From assembly GCA_013416435.1 (NCBI GenBank), contig JACCEN010000016.1, positions 1-64,000 on the forward strand: DNA of 64,000 nucleotides, given 5' to 3'. Each line of letters starts with the position of its first letter. Position 1 is the stretch's first letter. The DNA is from Alcaligenaceae bacterium (GTDB lineage Bacteria > Pseudomonadota > Gammaproteobacteria > Burkholderiales > Burkholderiaceae_B). This document shows positions 34,972-43,582 of the stretch, in pieces. Position numbers and translations under genes: made by a program. The notes under the pieces were generated by a model that was not told the origin of the DNA, made no database searches, and saw nothing but the letters and a program-made list of their open reading frames with translations.

Positions 34972-36435
34972 ATGAGCATGATCAAGCTGATGCGTCCTCT
35001 CGCCGCTTGCTTCTTCGCATTTGCATTCGCCTGTGGGGCGGATGCTCGTGAAACCGGCTTGCTTGAAATGCAGGTCGGCGAAGTGAAAGTGCTGGCCGTT
35101 CCGGATGTCGCGCGCGTGGCCGTCGGAGACGGGCAAGTGATCAACGCGGTGACGACGGACGAAAAAGAGGTCATTGTGTTCGCGAGAAGCGAAGGCGCCA
35201 CCGCCTTGCAGATCTGGGGTGTCGACGGAAAACGCCGCCGGTACCAAGTCGAGGTCGCCCCGGAGGGCGCGAAACAGATACAACGGGAGTTGCGCGGTTT
35301 GCTGGAGCGTATTCCCGGCGCCGCCATTACCACGCTCGGCGACAAGCTCGTCGTCGAGGGGGATGATTTGTCCGATGAAGACCGCGAACGGGTTTCCGAT
35401 CTGGCCAAGCGCTATCCCCAATTGCTGGATTTCACCGGTCGAGTCGGCTGGGACCGGATGGTGCTGCTCGACGTCCAGGTCGTCGAAGTGCCTCGTTCGC
35501 AATTGCTGGAACTCGGCCTGCGCTGGGATACGGCCAGCGAGGGGGGATTGAATGCGGGGCTGGCCTGGGACGGCGGCAGCAAGCGGCTGGCGGACCGCCC
35601 TGGAGCCACCTCGGTGCCCATCGCATTTCCGGCGACGGTTGCCGCGGGCTATTTCGGTATCAACGCCTTGCTCTCGGCACGGATCAACGCGCTGGAGCAG
35701 AACGGCTCCGCAGTCGTGCTGGCCCAGCCGCAGCTGCTTGCGCGCAGCGGCGCCACGGCCGAATTTCTAGCCGGCGGAGAAGTTCCCTACTCAACGGTGG
35801 ACGCAAATGGCAACACCAATACGGCGTTCAAGCCATACGGGGTTTCATTGCGCATCACGCCCCGGGTCGAGCGCAACGGGGCAGTGCGCTCGCAAATAGA
35901 CGTGGAGGTCAGTTCGGTCGACAACTCCTTGTCGCTGGCCGCAGGCCCTTCGCTCAAGACGCGCCGCGCGGCCACCGAGTTCAATGTCAGGTCCGGCCAG
36001 ACCCTGGTCCTGGCGGGTTTCCTGTCGCGCGACGACTCCCGCAATTTCGACAAGATTCCCGGGCTAGGCGATATTCCCGTCCTGGGGCAACTGTTCAAGT
36101 CCCGCCGTTTTCAGCGCAATGAGACCGAGCTGGCCATCTTCGTCACACCGGTTCTGGTGGATGCTGATCACCCGGGCGTGATTCGGCGCGTAGCGAACAG
36201 TCGCTCGATTCTCACCGGCCGCTTTCCCGAAGCGCCGGCACTCAACACGCCTGTACTGCCGGTCGCAGGGCTTCCCCCAGCGGTCGCCGATGGCGCCGGC
36301 GAGCCATGGACTGCCTGGCAGGACCAAGGGTCGCAATGGGCCGGCCATGCATCGCACCACGCGACCATGGAGCCCGGCCTCCGCAATAGCGCGAACATTT
36401 TCGATTTTCAGGAGCGTGGCGATGCTGGACATTGA
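34972..36435 (+). CDS. cpaC: Outer-membrane secretin CpaC (RcpA)
   Basis: The 487-residue secretin has a signal peptide (CFFAFAFACGADARE) and an N-domain/BON-like region (EVKVLAVPDVARVAVGDGQV). The secretin core has FLAGGEVPYSTVDANGNT, the beta-lip PYGVSLRITPRVE, and LVLAGFLSRDDSRNFDKIPG then LGDIPVLGQLFKSR. It forms the outer-membrane pore of the pilus. Its last 14 bp overlap the start of the FHA-CpaF gene. Confidence 0.92.
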   Translation: MSMIKLMRPLAACFFAFAFACGADARETGLLEMQVGEVKVLAVPDVARVAVGDGQVINAVTTDEKEVIVFARSEGATALQIWGVDGKRRRYQVEVAPEGAKQIQRELRGLLERIPGAAITTLGDKLVVEGDDLSDEDRERVSDLAKRYPQLLDFTGRVGWDRMVLLDVQVVEVPRSQLLELGLRWDTASEGGLNAGLAWDGGSKRLADRPGATSVPIAFPATVAAGYFGINALLSARINALEQNGSAVVLAQPQLLARSGATAEFLAGGEVPYSTVDANGNTNTAFKPYGVSLRITPRVERNGAVRSQIDVEVSSVDNSLSLAAGPSLKTRRAATEFNVRSGQTLVLAGFLSRDDSRNFDKIPGLGDIPVLGQLFKSRRFQRNETELAIFVTPVLVDADHPGVIRRVANSRSILTGRFPEAPALNTPVLPVAGLPPAVADGAGEPWTAWQDQGSQWAGHASHHATMEPGLRNSANIFDFQERGDAGH

Positions 36436-38089
36436 ATTGTGTTTCGAGGACGGTTCCGTCGAACGCCGCCTGTTGGCGCTGCCTATCGAGGTCGGCCGCG
36501 CCCCTGATTGCCACCTTCGCTTGAAAGGCTGGCGAGTGGCGCGCCGGCATGCGCGCTTCGAGCGCCGTGCGGCAGCGGTTTTTCTCGAAGATTTCGGTTC
36601 GCTGGCGGGCACGCTGGTCAATGGCCAGCGGGTCGCTAAGTACGGCCCTCTGACGATCGGGGACGAAATCGTCATCGGGCCTTGCTTGCTGCGGGTACTG
36701 GACCTGCATGTCGAAGGCGGACCCGGTGCAGCGGCTCTTCCATCCACGGCCGTAGCCGTACGCGACCAGGGCGCTGCGGACGCGTGCCAAACTTCTATCG
36801 GGCAGCGGGCGGGCGTTGCGGCGGATGCGCATCAGGCCGCTGCCCTGATGCAGCATCGCAAGCGTCTGCATGCCGCTTTGCTGGAAGCTCTGGATTTGCG
36901 TCGGCGCGACGTATCCAGCATGAGCGATGCGGCGTTGCGTGAAGAGGCGATGGCGGCATTGGGCGCGTTGATAGAGCAGGACGATACGCTGCCCAAGGGA
37001 ATAGACCGGCGGCGCTTGCTGATGGACGTGGTGGATGAAGCGGTCGCGCTCGGCCCGCTCGAGCCATTGCTGGCTGATCCGGCCATTACCGAGATCATGG
37101 TGAACCGCCATGATGAAATCTTTGTGGAATCGGGGGGGCGGCTGGCCCGTCACTGGGCAAGCTTCAGCAGCGAGCAGGCGGTGCTCGGCGTCGTAGAGCG
37201 CATCGTCTCGCCGTTGGGCCGGCGCATAGATGAAAGTTCTCCGATGGTGGATGCACGCTTGGCGGACGGCTCGCGCGTCAATGCCGTCATTGCGCCTGTC
37301 GCCTTGCGCGGAACCTGCGTGACCATCCGGAAATTTCCTTCGAACCGGCTCGATATGGACGACCTGCTGCGCATGGATGCGTTGAACGAGGCCATGGCCA
37401 GCTTTCTATCATCTTGCGTGCGGTCCCGCAAGAACGTCATCGTGTCGGGCGGCACCGGCTCGGGAAAGACGACCTTGCTGAACATCCTGTCCAACTGCAT
37501 CCCCGAGGGGGAACGCGTCATTACGATCGAAGACGCTGCCGAGCTTCAGTTGCATCATACACATCTGGTCGCCATGGAATCGCGTCCGGCCAATCTGGAG
37601 GGCAGGGGCCGAATAGAGGTTCGCGACTTGATGCGCAATGCCTTGCGCATGCGGCCGGACAGGATCGTCATCGGAGAATGCCGCGGCGGAGAGGCCTTCG
37701 ATATGCTGGCCGCCATGAACACCGGGCATGAGGGCTCCTTGACGACGCTGCATGCCAACAGCCCGCGTGACGCGCTGGCGCGTCTCGAAACCATGATCCT
37801 GATGGCGGGCATGGAGCTTCCACTGGCCGCCGTGCGCGAACATATCGCGGGAAGCATCGATTTCATCGTTCAGCAGGCAAGGCTGAGCGATGGGCGGCGG
37901 AAAATAACGTCCATCGTCGAGGTCACGGGCCTGGAAAGCGGGCGCATCCAGACACAAGAGCTATTCCGGTACGTGCGCGAGCCTCGCGATGGATTCATGG
38001 GCTGTGGAGTCCTGCCCGAATCCTTCACGGACGACAGCGGCCGGCCGATGCTGCCGGCGGGTCTGTTTGCCGAGGAGGCAAGGACATGA
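36422..38089 (+). CDS. cpaF: FHA-CpaF fusion: secretion ATPase with N-terminal forkhead-associated domain
   Basis: Residues 1-95 form an FHA domain with the key residues GR (25-26), RRH (41-43) and GTLVNG (63-68), which in other proteins bind phosphothreonine. Residues about 170-540 are a CpaF/TadA ATPase with Walker A GGTGSGKT (343-350), an Asp box (VITIEDAAELQL) and Walker B (RPDRIVIGECRGGEAFDM). I start at 36422 because AGGAG lies 7 bp upstream; this gives 555 residues. The ATPase powers pilus assembly from the cytoplasm. CpaF proteins normally lack FHA. The gene overlaps cpaC and tadB. Confidence 0.9.
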   Translation: MLDIELCFEDGSVERRLLALPIEVGRAPDCHLRLKGWRVARRHARFERRAAAVFLEDFGSLAGTLVNGQRVAKYGPLTIGDEIVIGPCLLRVLDLHVEGGPGAAALPSTAVAVRDQGAADACQTSIGQRAGVAADAHQAAALMQHRKRLHAALLEALDLRRRDVSSMSDAALREEAMAALGALIEQDDTLPKGIDRRRLLMDVVDEAVALGPLEPLLADPAITEIMVNRHDEIFVESGGRLARHWASFSSEQAVLGVVERIVSPLGRRIDESSPMVDARLADGSRVNAVIAPVALRGTCVTIRKFPSNRLDMDDLLRMDALNEAMASFLSSCVRSRKNVIVSGGTGSGKTTLLNILSNCIPEGERVITIEDAAELQLHHTHLVAMESRPANLEGRGRIEVRDLMRNALRMRPDRIVIGECRGGEAFDMLAAMNTGHEGSLTTLHANSPRDALARLETMILMAGMELPLAAVREHIAGSIDFIVQQARLSDGRRKITSIVEVTGLESGRIQTQELFRYVREPRDGFMGCGVLPESFTDDSGRPMLPAGLFAEEART

Positions 38090-38931
38090 TCTACATCGTC
38101 ATCGTGGCGTCGCTGTCCGCTGTATGTATCGTGAGCTGGTATGCGCTCAAGTCTTTTACTGTCGGCTATGGCCGCTATCGGCAGGCATTCCAGAAGGAGG
38201 CCGTCGACCGTTTGAGCGAATTCTTCCTGTTCTTCGATCCCGCGCAATTGTGGTCCGCCAACCTGTTGTTGTGTGCAGCGGTCGCCATGATCGGCTTCAT
38301 GCTGTCCGGGCAGTTATGGTTGTCCGGACTATGTGGCAGTATCGCATTGGCGCTTCCGCAATGGTATATCCGCCACCTGAAGCGGCGCCGCGCCATGCTA
38401 TTCGAGGCGCAGTTGCCGGATCTGCTGATGGCGCTGGCCGGAGCGCTGCGCGCTGGTTCGGGCATGCAGTCGGCGCTGCACCAGATCGTGGCGCATTCCC
38501 CGGCCCCGCTTGCGCAGGAGTTCGGCTTGCTTCTCAGAGAACAACGCATGGGAATTTCCTTCGAGGAGGCGCTCTCGAATCTTTACCGGCGCATGCCCAC
38601 GGAAGGCGCCGGCCTGACCGTGTCTTCGCTGACCGTGGCAGCCCAAAGCGGCGGCAGCCTGGCGGAAACCCTGGAGCGCATATCCACCACGCTGCGCGCG
38701 CGGCTTCACTTGCTCGCCAGGGTGGCCGCCCTGACTTCCCAGGGAAGGTTACAGGCTTGGATCATGGCCTCTTTGCCCGTCGCTCTCGGCGTGGTGCTGA
38801 ACCATCTGGACCCCGCTTCCATGCGGATCTTATGGGAACAGCCGATAGGCTGGACCGTGATCGCGGCTGTTGCCGTCCTGGAACTCATCGGCATTCTGTT
38901 CATTCGTCGCATTGTTTCCATCAAGATTTGA
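38086..38931 (+). CDS. tadB: Tad platform protein TadB (T2SS F family)
   Basis: The 281-residue inner-membrane protein has membrane helices at both ends and the GspF-type cytoplasmic domain. Signature stretches are QLPDLLMALAGALRAGSGMQ and TVAAQSGGSLAETLERISTT. With TadC it forms the membrane platform on which the ATPase acts. It starts in the ATGA overlapping the ATPase stop. Confidence 0.92.
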   Translation: MIYIVIVASLSAVCIVSWYALKSFTVGYGRYRQAFQKEAVDRLSEFFLFFDPAQLWSANLLLCAAVAMIGFMLSGQLWLSGLCGSIALALPQWYIRHLKRRRAMLFEAQLPDLLMALAGALRAGSGMQSALHQIVAHSPAPLAQEFGLLLREQRMGISFEEALSNLYRRMPTEGAGLTVSSLTVAAQSGGSLAETLERISTTLRARLHLLARVAALTSQGRLQAWIMASLPVALGVVLNHLDPASMRILWEQPIGWTVIAAVAVLELIGILFIRRIVSIKI

Positions 38932-38940
38932 GGATGGCTC

Positions 38941-39816
38941 ATGTACTTCTGGCTCAGTTGCCTGGCGGCAGGATTGTGTTTATGCCTGTTGGTGTGGACG
39001 TTCATGCGGCCTGTTGCCGTCTACCGCGGAAGCCGCCATGCGTTTGGCAGGACGAATCTGCTCGCGTGGGCCTGGCCTTGGGTCTCCGTGCTGGCGATAG
39101 CCTGCAATCCCTTCATTTCATGGCGGGTTCGCCAACTGCTCGAACGCCGTATCGTGCTTGCCGGACTCGATGCCAACTGGAGGGCGGAGGACATCGTGGG
39201 CTTGCAATGTTTTTGCGCGGCCCTATGCTTTGCGGCGGCGTTGGCGACACCGTTTATTATCCTGGACGGACCGTGGCGGTACGGTGTGCCCGCCGGCGGG
39301 CTTGCCGGCTTGCTGGGCGCCTTCTGGCCATGGCGCTGGCTGGCAACGCAGGGCGCGCATCGCCAAGAGCAAATGCTGAGGGAGCTGCCATTCCTGCTCG
39401 ACGTCACCACTTTATGCGTGGAGGCGGGCTTGAATCTGCATGGGGCGCTTCAGCAAGCGGCTCGGCATGGGCCCGACGGGCCATTGCGCGCCGAGCTGAG
39501 GCACGCCCTGTCCGACATTCGCGCGGGAATGCCGCGCATGGAGGCCCTGGCGGCCCTGGCCGAAAGAACCGGGTTGTCGGCCGTGCGCGGCCTGGTAACG
39601 GCGCTGAATCAGGCCGATCAGATGGGAATGAGTCTGGGACCACTATTGCGGTCGCAGTCCGATCAGCGCCGCAGCGAACGTTTTCTACGAGCCGAGAAAC
39701 TGGCGCTCGAAGCACCCGTCAAAATGCTTTTCCCCATGGTGTTCTGCATTTTTCCATGCACCTTTCTGATACTCGCCTTTCCTGTCGCGCTCAAGCTGGC
39801 CGAGGCGAGGTTCTGA
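38941..39816 (+). CDS. tadC: Tad platform protein TadC (T2SS F family)
   Basis: The 291-residue protein has two N-terminal helices, a third pair near the middle, and the GspF-like domain LRELPFLLDVTTLCVEAGLN followed by LVTALNQADQMGMSLGPLLR. A C-terminal helix ends it. It follows tadB by 9 bp and is the usual second half of the Tad platform. Confidence 0.92.
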   Translation: MYFWLSCLAAGLCLCLLVWTFMRPVAVYRGSRHAFGRTNLLAWAWPWVSVLAIACNPFISWRVRQLLERRIVLAGLDANWRAEDIVGLQCFCAALCFAAALATPFIILDGPWRYGVPAGGLAGLLGAFWPWRWLATQGAHRQEQMLRELPFLLDVTTLCVEAGLNLHGALQQAARHGPDGPLRAELRHALSDIRAGMPRMEALAALAERTGLSAVRGLVTALNQADQMGMSLGPLLRSQSDQRRSERFLRAEKLALEAPVKMLFPMVFCIFPCTFLILAFPVALKLAEARF

Positions 39817-39821
39817 TCACC

Positions 39822-40163
39822 ATGGGAACGCTACGGCTCTATTATGCAAGAACGTTCAGCGCACGGCTGTTGGGGCTGCATGCCTATCCGCGCCTGTCGC
39901 AGGACACGGGCTTATGTATCGCGCCATGCGCGGGCGTGCACACGTTCTTCCTGAGCTACGCCATCGATGTCGTCTTCTTCGACGCTCGACAACAAGTTCT
40001 GAAAACCGTCCATGGCTTGAACCCCTTCAAGCTGAGTTATTGCCGTGCCGCGGCTTTCGCTGTGGAGCTGCCAGCCGGCCATTGCGCCGCAAACCCGGGC
40101 TATGCCCGGGAGATACGCAGCGCATTGGCGAAGACTCAGGGCGCGGGCTGGTCGGTCGGGTAG
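39822..40163 (+). CDS. DUF192 protein at the end of the Tad locus
   Basis: The 113-residue protein has the DUF192 pattern ARTFSARLLGLHAYPRL, GLCIAPCAGVHTFFLSYAID, VVFFDARQQVLKTVHGLNPF and VELPAG. The function of the family is unknown. It starts 5 bp after tadC, so it belongs to the same transcript. No signal peptide is present. Its last 28 bp overlap the end of a convergent membrane-protein gene. Confidence 0.85.
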   Translation: MGTLRLYYARTFSARLLGLHAYPRLSQDTGLCIAPCAGVHTFFLSYAIDVVFFDARQQVLKTVHGLNPFKLSYCRAAAFAVELPAGHCAANPGYAREIRSALAKTQGAGWSVG

Positions 40164-40918
40164 TTGACGCCGAACACGCTGATGTAGGCGGGATAGAAGC
40201 TGCAGTAAAGGATGGCGGCGATCACAATATTGAGCGGCGTGAATAACACCTGCACCATGCCGGCGGATACGCCCGCCGATGCCAGGAAAGCGCCAGCCAT
40301 TTGCGCGGCAAAGAAAATGGCGGCCCAGCTTGCGCCATAGGCGAGGAAAGGCCATTTGTTGCGCCAGCATGCCACCATGGAAAAAAACAAGGCCTGAGAC
40401 ATCTTGATGCCGTGCCAGCCGATGAGCGCGGGAGCATGCCAGAACATCGCGGAAATCACCAAATAGAGCAAGCCGAAAGTGATGAAGGGCCCTTGCATGG
40501 CCGTCAGCAAGGCGTGTTCGTTGATGATGCCGTTGTCGTCGATGGCGCTCATCAGGCTGCCGAGGAAGGGCAAGGTTGCAAGGAAGCCGCCGGCGAGGCA
40601 GAACAACAGGTAGGCCAGCCCGAGCGCCAGCAGACGCTTGCGGGTCTCCAGCTTTTTCAGCGGCTGGAGCCACATGTTCAATAGCATCGGCCGGCCCTGC
40701 GCGATATTGCGGCATGCGCTAAGGGTGACGAATGTCAGCATGGGTGTACAGGCGATCAGGGCGATTTGTCCGAATAGCGGAATCAGATAGCTGATGGTGA
40801 TCAGCAGCCCCGTTGCCATGCTCCAGAAAAACATTGCCATCGGCTGTCGGCGGAAAAGTCTGAACCCGTCCTGTATCCAGGCCCAGCCGGCGGTGATGGG
40901 AAGAATGGCGGCTTGCAT
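40136..40918 (-). CDS. BPSS1780-family membrane protein
   Basis: The 260-residue protein has six or so hydrophobic segments and the family pattern GWAWIQDGFRLFRRQPMAMF near the start and ISVFGVNYPTD at the end. The family is found chiefly in betaproteobacteria and has no assigned function. Its 3' end overlaps the convergent DUF192 gene, which limits room for terminators. thrB lies 13 bp upstream on the same strand. Confidence 0.8.
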   Translation of the reverse strand: MQAAILPITAGWAWIQDGFRLFRRQPMAMFFWSMATGLLITISYLIPLFGQIALIACTPMLTFVTLSACRNIAQGRPMLLNMWLQPLKKLETRKRLLALGLAYLLFCLAGGFLATLPFLGSLMSAIDDNGIINEHALLTAMQGPFITFGLLYLVISAMFWHAPALIGWHGIKMSQALFFSMVACWRNKWPFLAYGASWAAIFFAAQMAGAFLASAGVSAGMVQVLFTPLNIVIAAILYCSFYPAYISVFGVNYPTDQPAP

Positions 40919-40931
40919 GCGTAAGTGCTTC

Positions 40932-41900
40932 CTAAAGGCGATGGGCCGTGGCGCTCTTGCGCCGCTCGATCAGTATGCGTTCGAAATGGCGGGGGTCATG
41001 AGGCTTGAGGGTCTGGGCCGGACGGGGCAGAAAGAAGTCGTATAGGCGGGAAACCCAGAAGCGCAATGCGGCGGCCTGCAGCATCATCGGCCACGCTTCG
41101 CGTTCGGCGTCGGTAAAAGGCCTGATCTGTGCGTAGGCGTCCAGCCAGCCGCGCAGTTTGTCGTCTTCGAGGACGCCGGTGTTCCTGTCTATGCACCAAT
41201 CGTTCACGCTCACGGCCACGTCGAAGATCCAGGCATCGCAGCCCGCGAAGTAGAAATCGATGATGCCGCCCATGCGGGGCATTTCGAACGTGCCGTCGAA
41301 TAAAACGTTGTCGCGGAAGAGGTCGCAGTGGGCGGGACCGAAGGGGAGGGTCCTGTAGGTGTCGCTCGCGGCGAACTCGGTTTGCTCCTGAAGCACATCC
41401 TGTATGAGCTTCGCCTGTGCCACGTCCAGGAAAGGCAGGACCTTGGGTATGGTTTGCTGCCACCAGCCCAGGCCCCGCAGGTTGGGTTGTGCCAGCGAAA
41501 AATCCTGTCCGGCCAGATGAGCCTGGGCCAGCGTGCGGCCGGCCAGCGCGCAATGGACCGCGCTGGGCGCGGGTTCGTACCCACCCGTCAGGCGGCTGAC
41601 AATGGCGCAAGGCTTGCCGTGCATCGTGGTCAGCCGCGAACCGCTGCAGAGCGTCTGCGGCTGCGGGACGGGGATGCCCTTGTGGGCAAGGTGGTACATG
41701 AGTTCGATGTAGAAAGGCAGTTGCTCGTAGGTCAGGACCTCGAACAGGGTGAGGACGTACTCGCCCTGCGTGGTCGTGAGAAAATAATTGGTGTTTTCGA
41801 TACCGGCCGTGATGCCGCGCAGGGAAACCAGTTCGCCTAGGGAATATCGTGTTAACAGCTCGCGCGCATCATCGTCGCTGACAGGGGTGAAAACGGCCAT
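40932..41900 (-). CDS. thrB: Homoserine kinase, ThrB (aminoglycoside-phosphotransferase fold)
   Basis: ThrB phosphorylates homoserine for threonine synthesis. The 322-residue protein is the ThrB form with an APH-type kinase fold found in many alpha-, beta- and some gammaproteobacteria. It begins MAVFTPVSDDDARELLTRY. The catalytic loop GPAHCDLFRDNVLFDG and metal-binding GGIIDFYFAGCDAWIFDVAV are clear. No other threonine genes are adjacent. It shares a minus-strand transcript with the BPSS1780-family gene. Confidence 0.95.
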   Translation of the reverse strand: MAVFTPVSDDDARELLTRYSLGELVSLRGITAGIENTNYFLTTTQGEYVLTLFEVLTYEQLPFYIELMYHLAHKGIPVPQPQTLCSGSRLTTMHGKPCAIVSRLTGGYEPAPSAVHCALAGRTLAQAHLAGQDFSLAQPNLRGLGWWQQTIPKVLPFLDVAQAKLIQDVLQEQTEFAASDTYRTLPFGPAHCDLFRDNVLFDGTFEMPRMGGIIDFYFAGCDAWIFDVAVSVNDWCIDRNTGVLEDDKLRGWLDAYAQIRPFTDAEREAWPMMLQAAALRFWVSRLYDFFLPRPAQTLKPHDPRHFERILIERRKSATAHRL

Positions 41901-42052
41901 GGGGTTGAAAGCTCTGCCTTGTTTTACTGAAACTGAATTGAATTGCGTATGTTCTTGGGGCTGTTGATTTTAGTCCAGGTTGGCGGGCTGTGCGCTGGCC
42001 GGGCCAAAATGACCGACAATATGGGCTACGCATTTATCACCGTAGTTTCTCG

Positions 42053-43072
42053 ATGACTCACCGTTTTCCCGACTCACCCGCATCCGCCTGGCGCCTTTGC
42101 GTGGCGCCCATGATAGACGTTACCGATAGGCATTGTAGGTACTTTCATCGTTTGCTGGCGCCCAAGGCGCGCCTGTACACGGAAATGATCACCACCGGCG
42201 CACTGATGCACGGCAACGTCGCACGCCATCTGGATTTCGATCCGGCGGAGGAACCGGTGGCGCTGCAATTGGGCGGCAGCGAGCCCGAGGCGCTGGCAGC
42301 CTCGGCCAGGCTGGGCCAGCAATGGGGTTACAACGAGATCAACCTGAACTGTGGTTGCCCGTCGGAACGCGTGCAAAAGGGCGCGTTCGGCGCCTGCCTG
42401 ATGGCCGAGCCGGCGCTGGTGGCCGATTGCGTCAAGGCGATGCAGGACGCGGTCGGCATACCGGTCACCGTCAAGCATCGCCTCGGACTCGATTACGACG
42501 ATTCCTATGGTTTCGTGCGCGATTTCGTGGGGAAAATCCACGACACCGGCTGCCGGGTGTTCATCGTCCATGCCCGGAACGCGGTGCTGAAAGGGCTGTC
42601 CCCCAAGGACAACCGCGAGATCCCGCCCTTGCGCTATGACGTCGCCCTGCGCTTGAAGCAGGATTTCCCTGACGTGATCATCGTCCTGAACGGCGGCATA
42701 TCCGAAACCGATCAGGCAGTGCAACTTGCCGGGCAATTCGATGGCGTCATGCTGGGCAGGGCGGCCTGGCATACACCGGGCGTCTTGTCGGAGCTCTCGC
42801 TGGCCATGGAGCCCGGCTTGTCCTTGCCCGAGCCGGCCCAGATCGTGCAGGCAATGACCCGCTATGCGGCGAAGGAAGTCGCCAGGGGAGTGCCCTTGCG
42901 AATGATCGCACGGGCGATGCTGGGCTGGATGAGCGGCCGCAGCGGCGCGCGGCAATGGCGTCGTACCTTGTCCGATCCGAAGCTTCTCAACCAGAACGAC
43001 GCCGGGCTGCTGGAAAAGGCCTGGGCGGAACTGATGTTGCGGGGGATGGGGTCAGACCCTGCAGGGGTCTGA
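42053..43072 (+). CDS. dusA: tRNA-dihydrouridine synthase A
   Basis: DusA reduces uridines 20/20a of tRNA with FMN and NADPH. The 339-residue product has VAPMIDVTDRHCRYFHRLL, ITTGALMHGN, the catalytic-Cys block EINLNCGCPSERVQ, and the FMN stretch IVLNGGISETDQAV with GVMLGRAAW. I start at 42053 (MTHRFPDSPASAWRLCVAPM). The last residues (GSDPAGV) and the TGA are encoded by a copy of the palindromic repeat, so the natural C-terminus has probably been replaced. Confidence 0.95.
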   Translation: MTHRFPDSPASAWRLCVAPMIDVTDRHCRYFHRLLAPKARLYTEMITTGALMHGNVARHLDFDPAEEPVALQLGGSEPEALAASARLGQQWGYNEINLNCGCPSERVQKGAFGACLMAEPALVADCVKAMQDAVGIPVTVKHRLGLDYDDSYGFVRDFVGKIHDTGCRVFIVHARNAVLKGLSPKDNREIPPLRYDVALRLKQDFPDVIIVLNGGISETDQAVQLAGQFDGVMLGRAAWHTPGVLSELSLAMEPGLSLPEPAQIVQAMTRYAAKEVARGVPLRMIARAMLGWMSGRSGARQWRRTLSDPKLLNQNDAGLLEKAWAELMLRGMGSDPAGV

Positions 43073-43122
43073 CCCCTTAGCGCAGGCCTTTTGGGGTCAG
43101 ACCCCGTGCGGGGTCAGACCCC
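43048..43122. repeat. Palindromic repeat locus 4: two copies between convergent genes
   Basis: Copy 1 (43048-43076, 29 bp, centre TGCA) overlaps the end of dusA and supplies its stop. Copy 2 (43093-43122, centre GTGC) has TCAGA in both arms, which leaves one mismatch. The CBS-domain gene ends 4 bp after it. Confidence 0.9.
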
Positions 43123-43126
43123 TTGT

Positions 43127-43582
43127 TCAGGCGCCTTCCTCGGTGTCGGTCGGCCAGTCGCGGATATAAGCCTTCAGCATGTTGTTTTCGAACTGCTGGG
43201 CCGCGACGATGGCTTGAGCCATGTCGTAGAACGAGACGACGCCCATGAGCGTGGGCCCGTCCATGACAGGTATGTAGCGCGCATGCTTTTCGAGCATCAG
43301 CCGCTGGACTTCTTCGAAGCCGGTGTTCGGCGACACGCTGACCGGGGCGTCGTCCATGATGCTGCGTACCGTGTTGGTGCCGGTGTTGCCCTGATTGTCG
43401 TGCAGATGGCGGATGATTTCGCGGAAGGTCAGCATGCCGACCAATTGGCCGTGCTCCATGATGACCAAAGACCCGATGTCTTGTTCGCTCATGGTTTCAA
43501 GCGCCCGAAGTATAGGCATGTCGGGGGTGCCCGTGTACAGCGTGTGCCCTTTCACGCGTAGAATTTCGCTAACTTTTAACAT
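43127..43582 (-). CDS. CBS-domain protein
   Basis: The 151-residue protein is essentially two CBS motifs (about 8-65 and 75-130): DMPILRALETMSEQDIGSLV with GMLTFREIIRHL, then EEVQRLMLEKHARYIPVMDG with GVVSFYDMAQAI. Such pairs bind adenosyl nucleotides and act as sensors. AGGAGG precedes the ATG at 43582. The first 14 bp overlap the end of the YihY-family gene, so the two are co-translated. Confidence 0.88.
   Translation of the reverse strand: MLKVSEILRVKGHTLYTGTPDMPILRALETMSEQDIGSLVIMEHGQLVGMLTFREIIRHLHDNQGNTGTNTVRSIMDDAPVSVSPNTGFEEVQRLMLEKHARYIPVMDGPTLMGVVSFYDMAQAIVAAQQFENNMLKAYIRDWPTDTEEGA

Noticed and set aside
37989-39821. Long plus-strand frame running into the DUF192 gene
   Set aside because: It overlaps tadB and tadC out of frame; only the last 113 residues match a family, and an ATG at 39822 fits that start.
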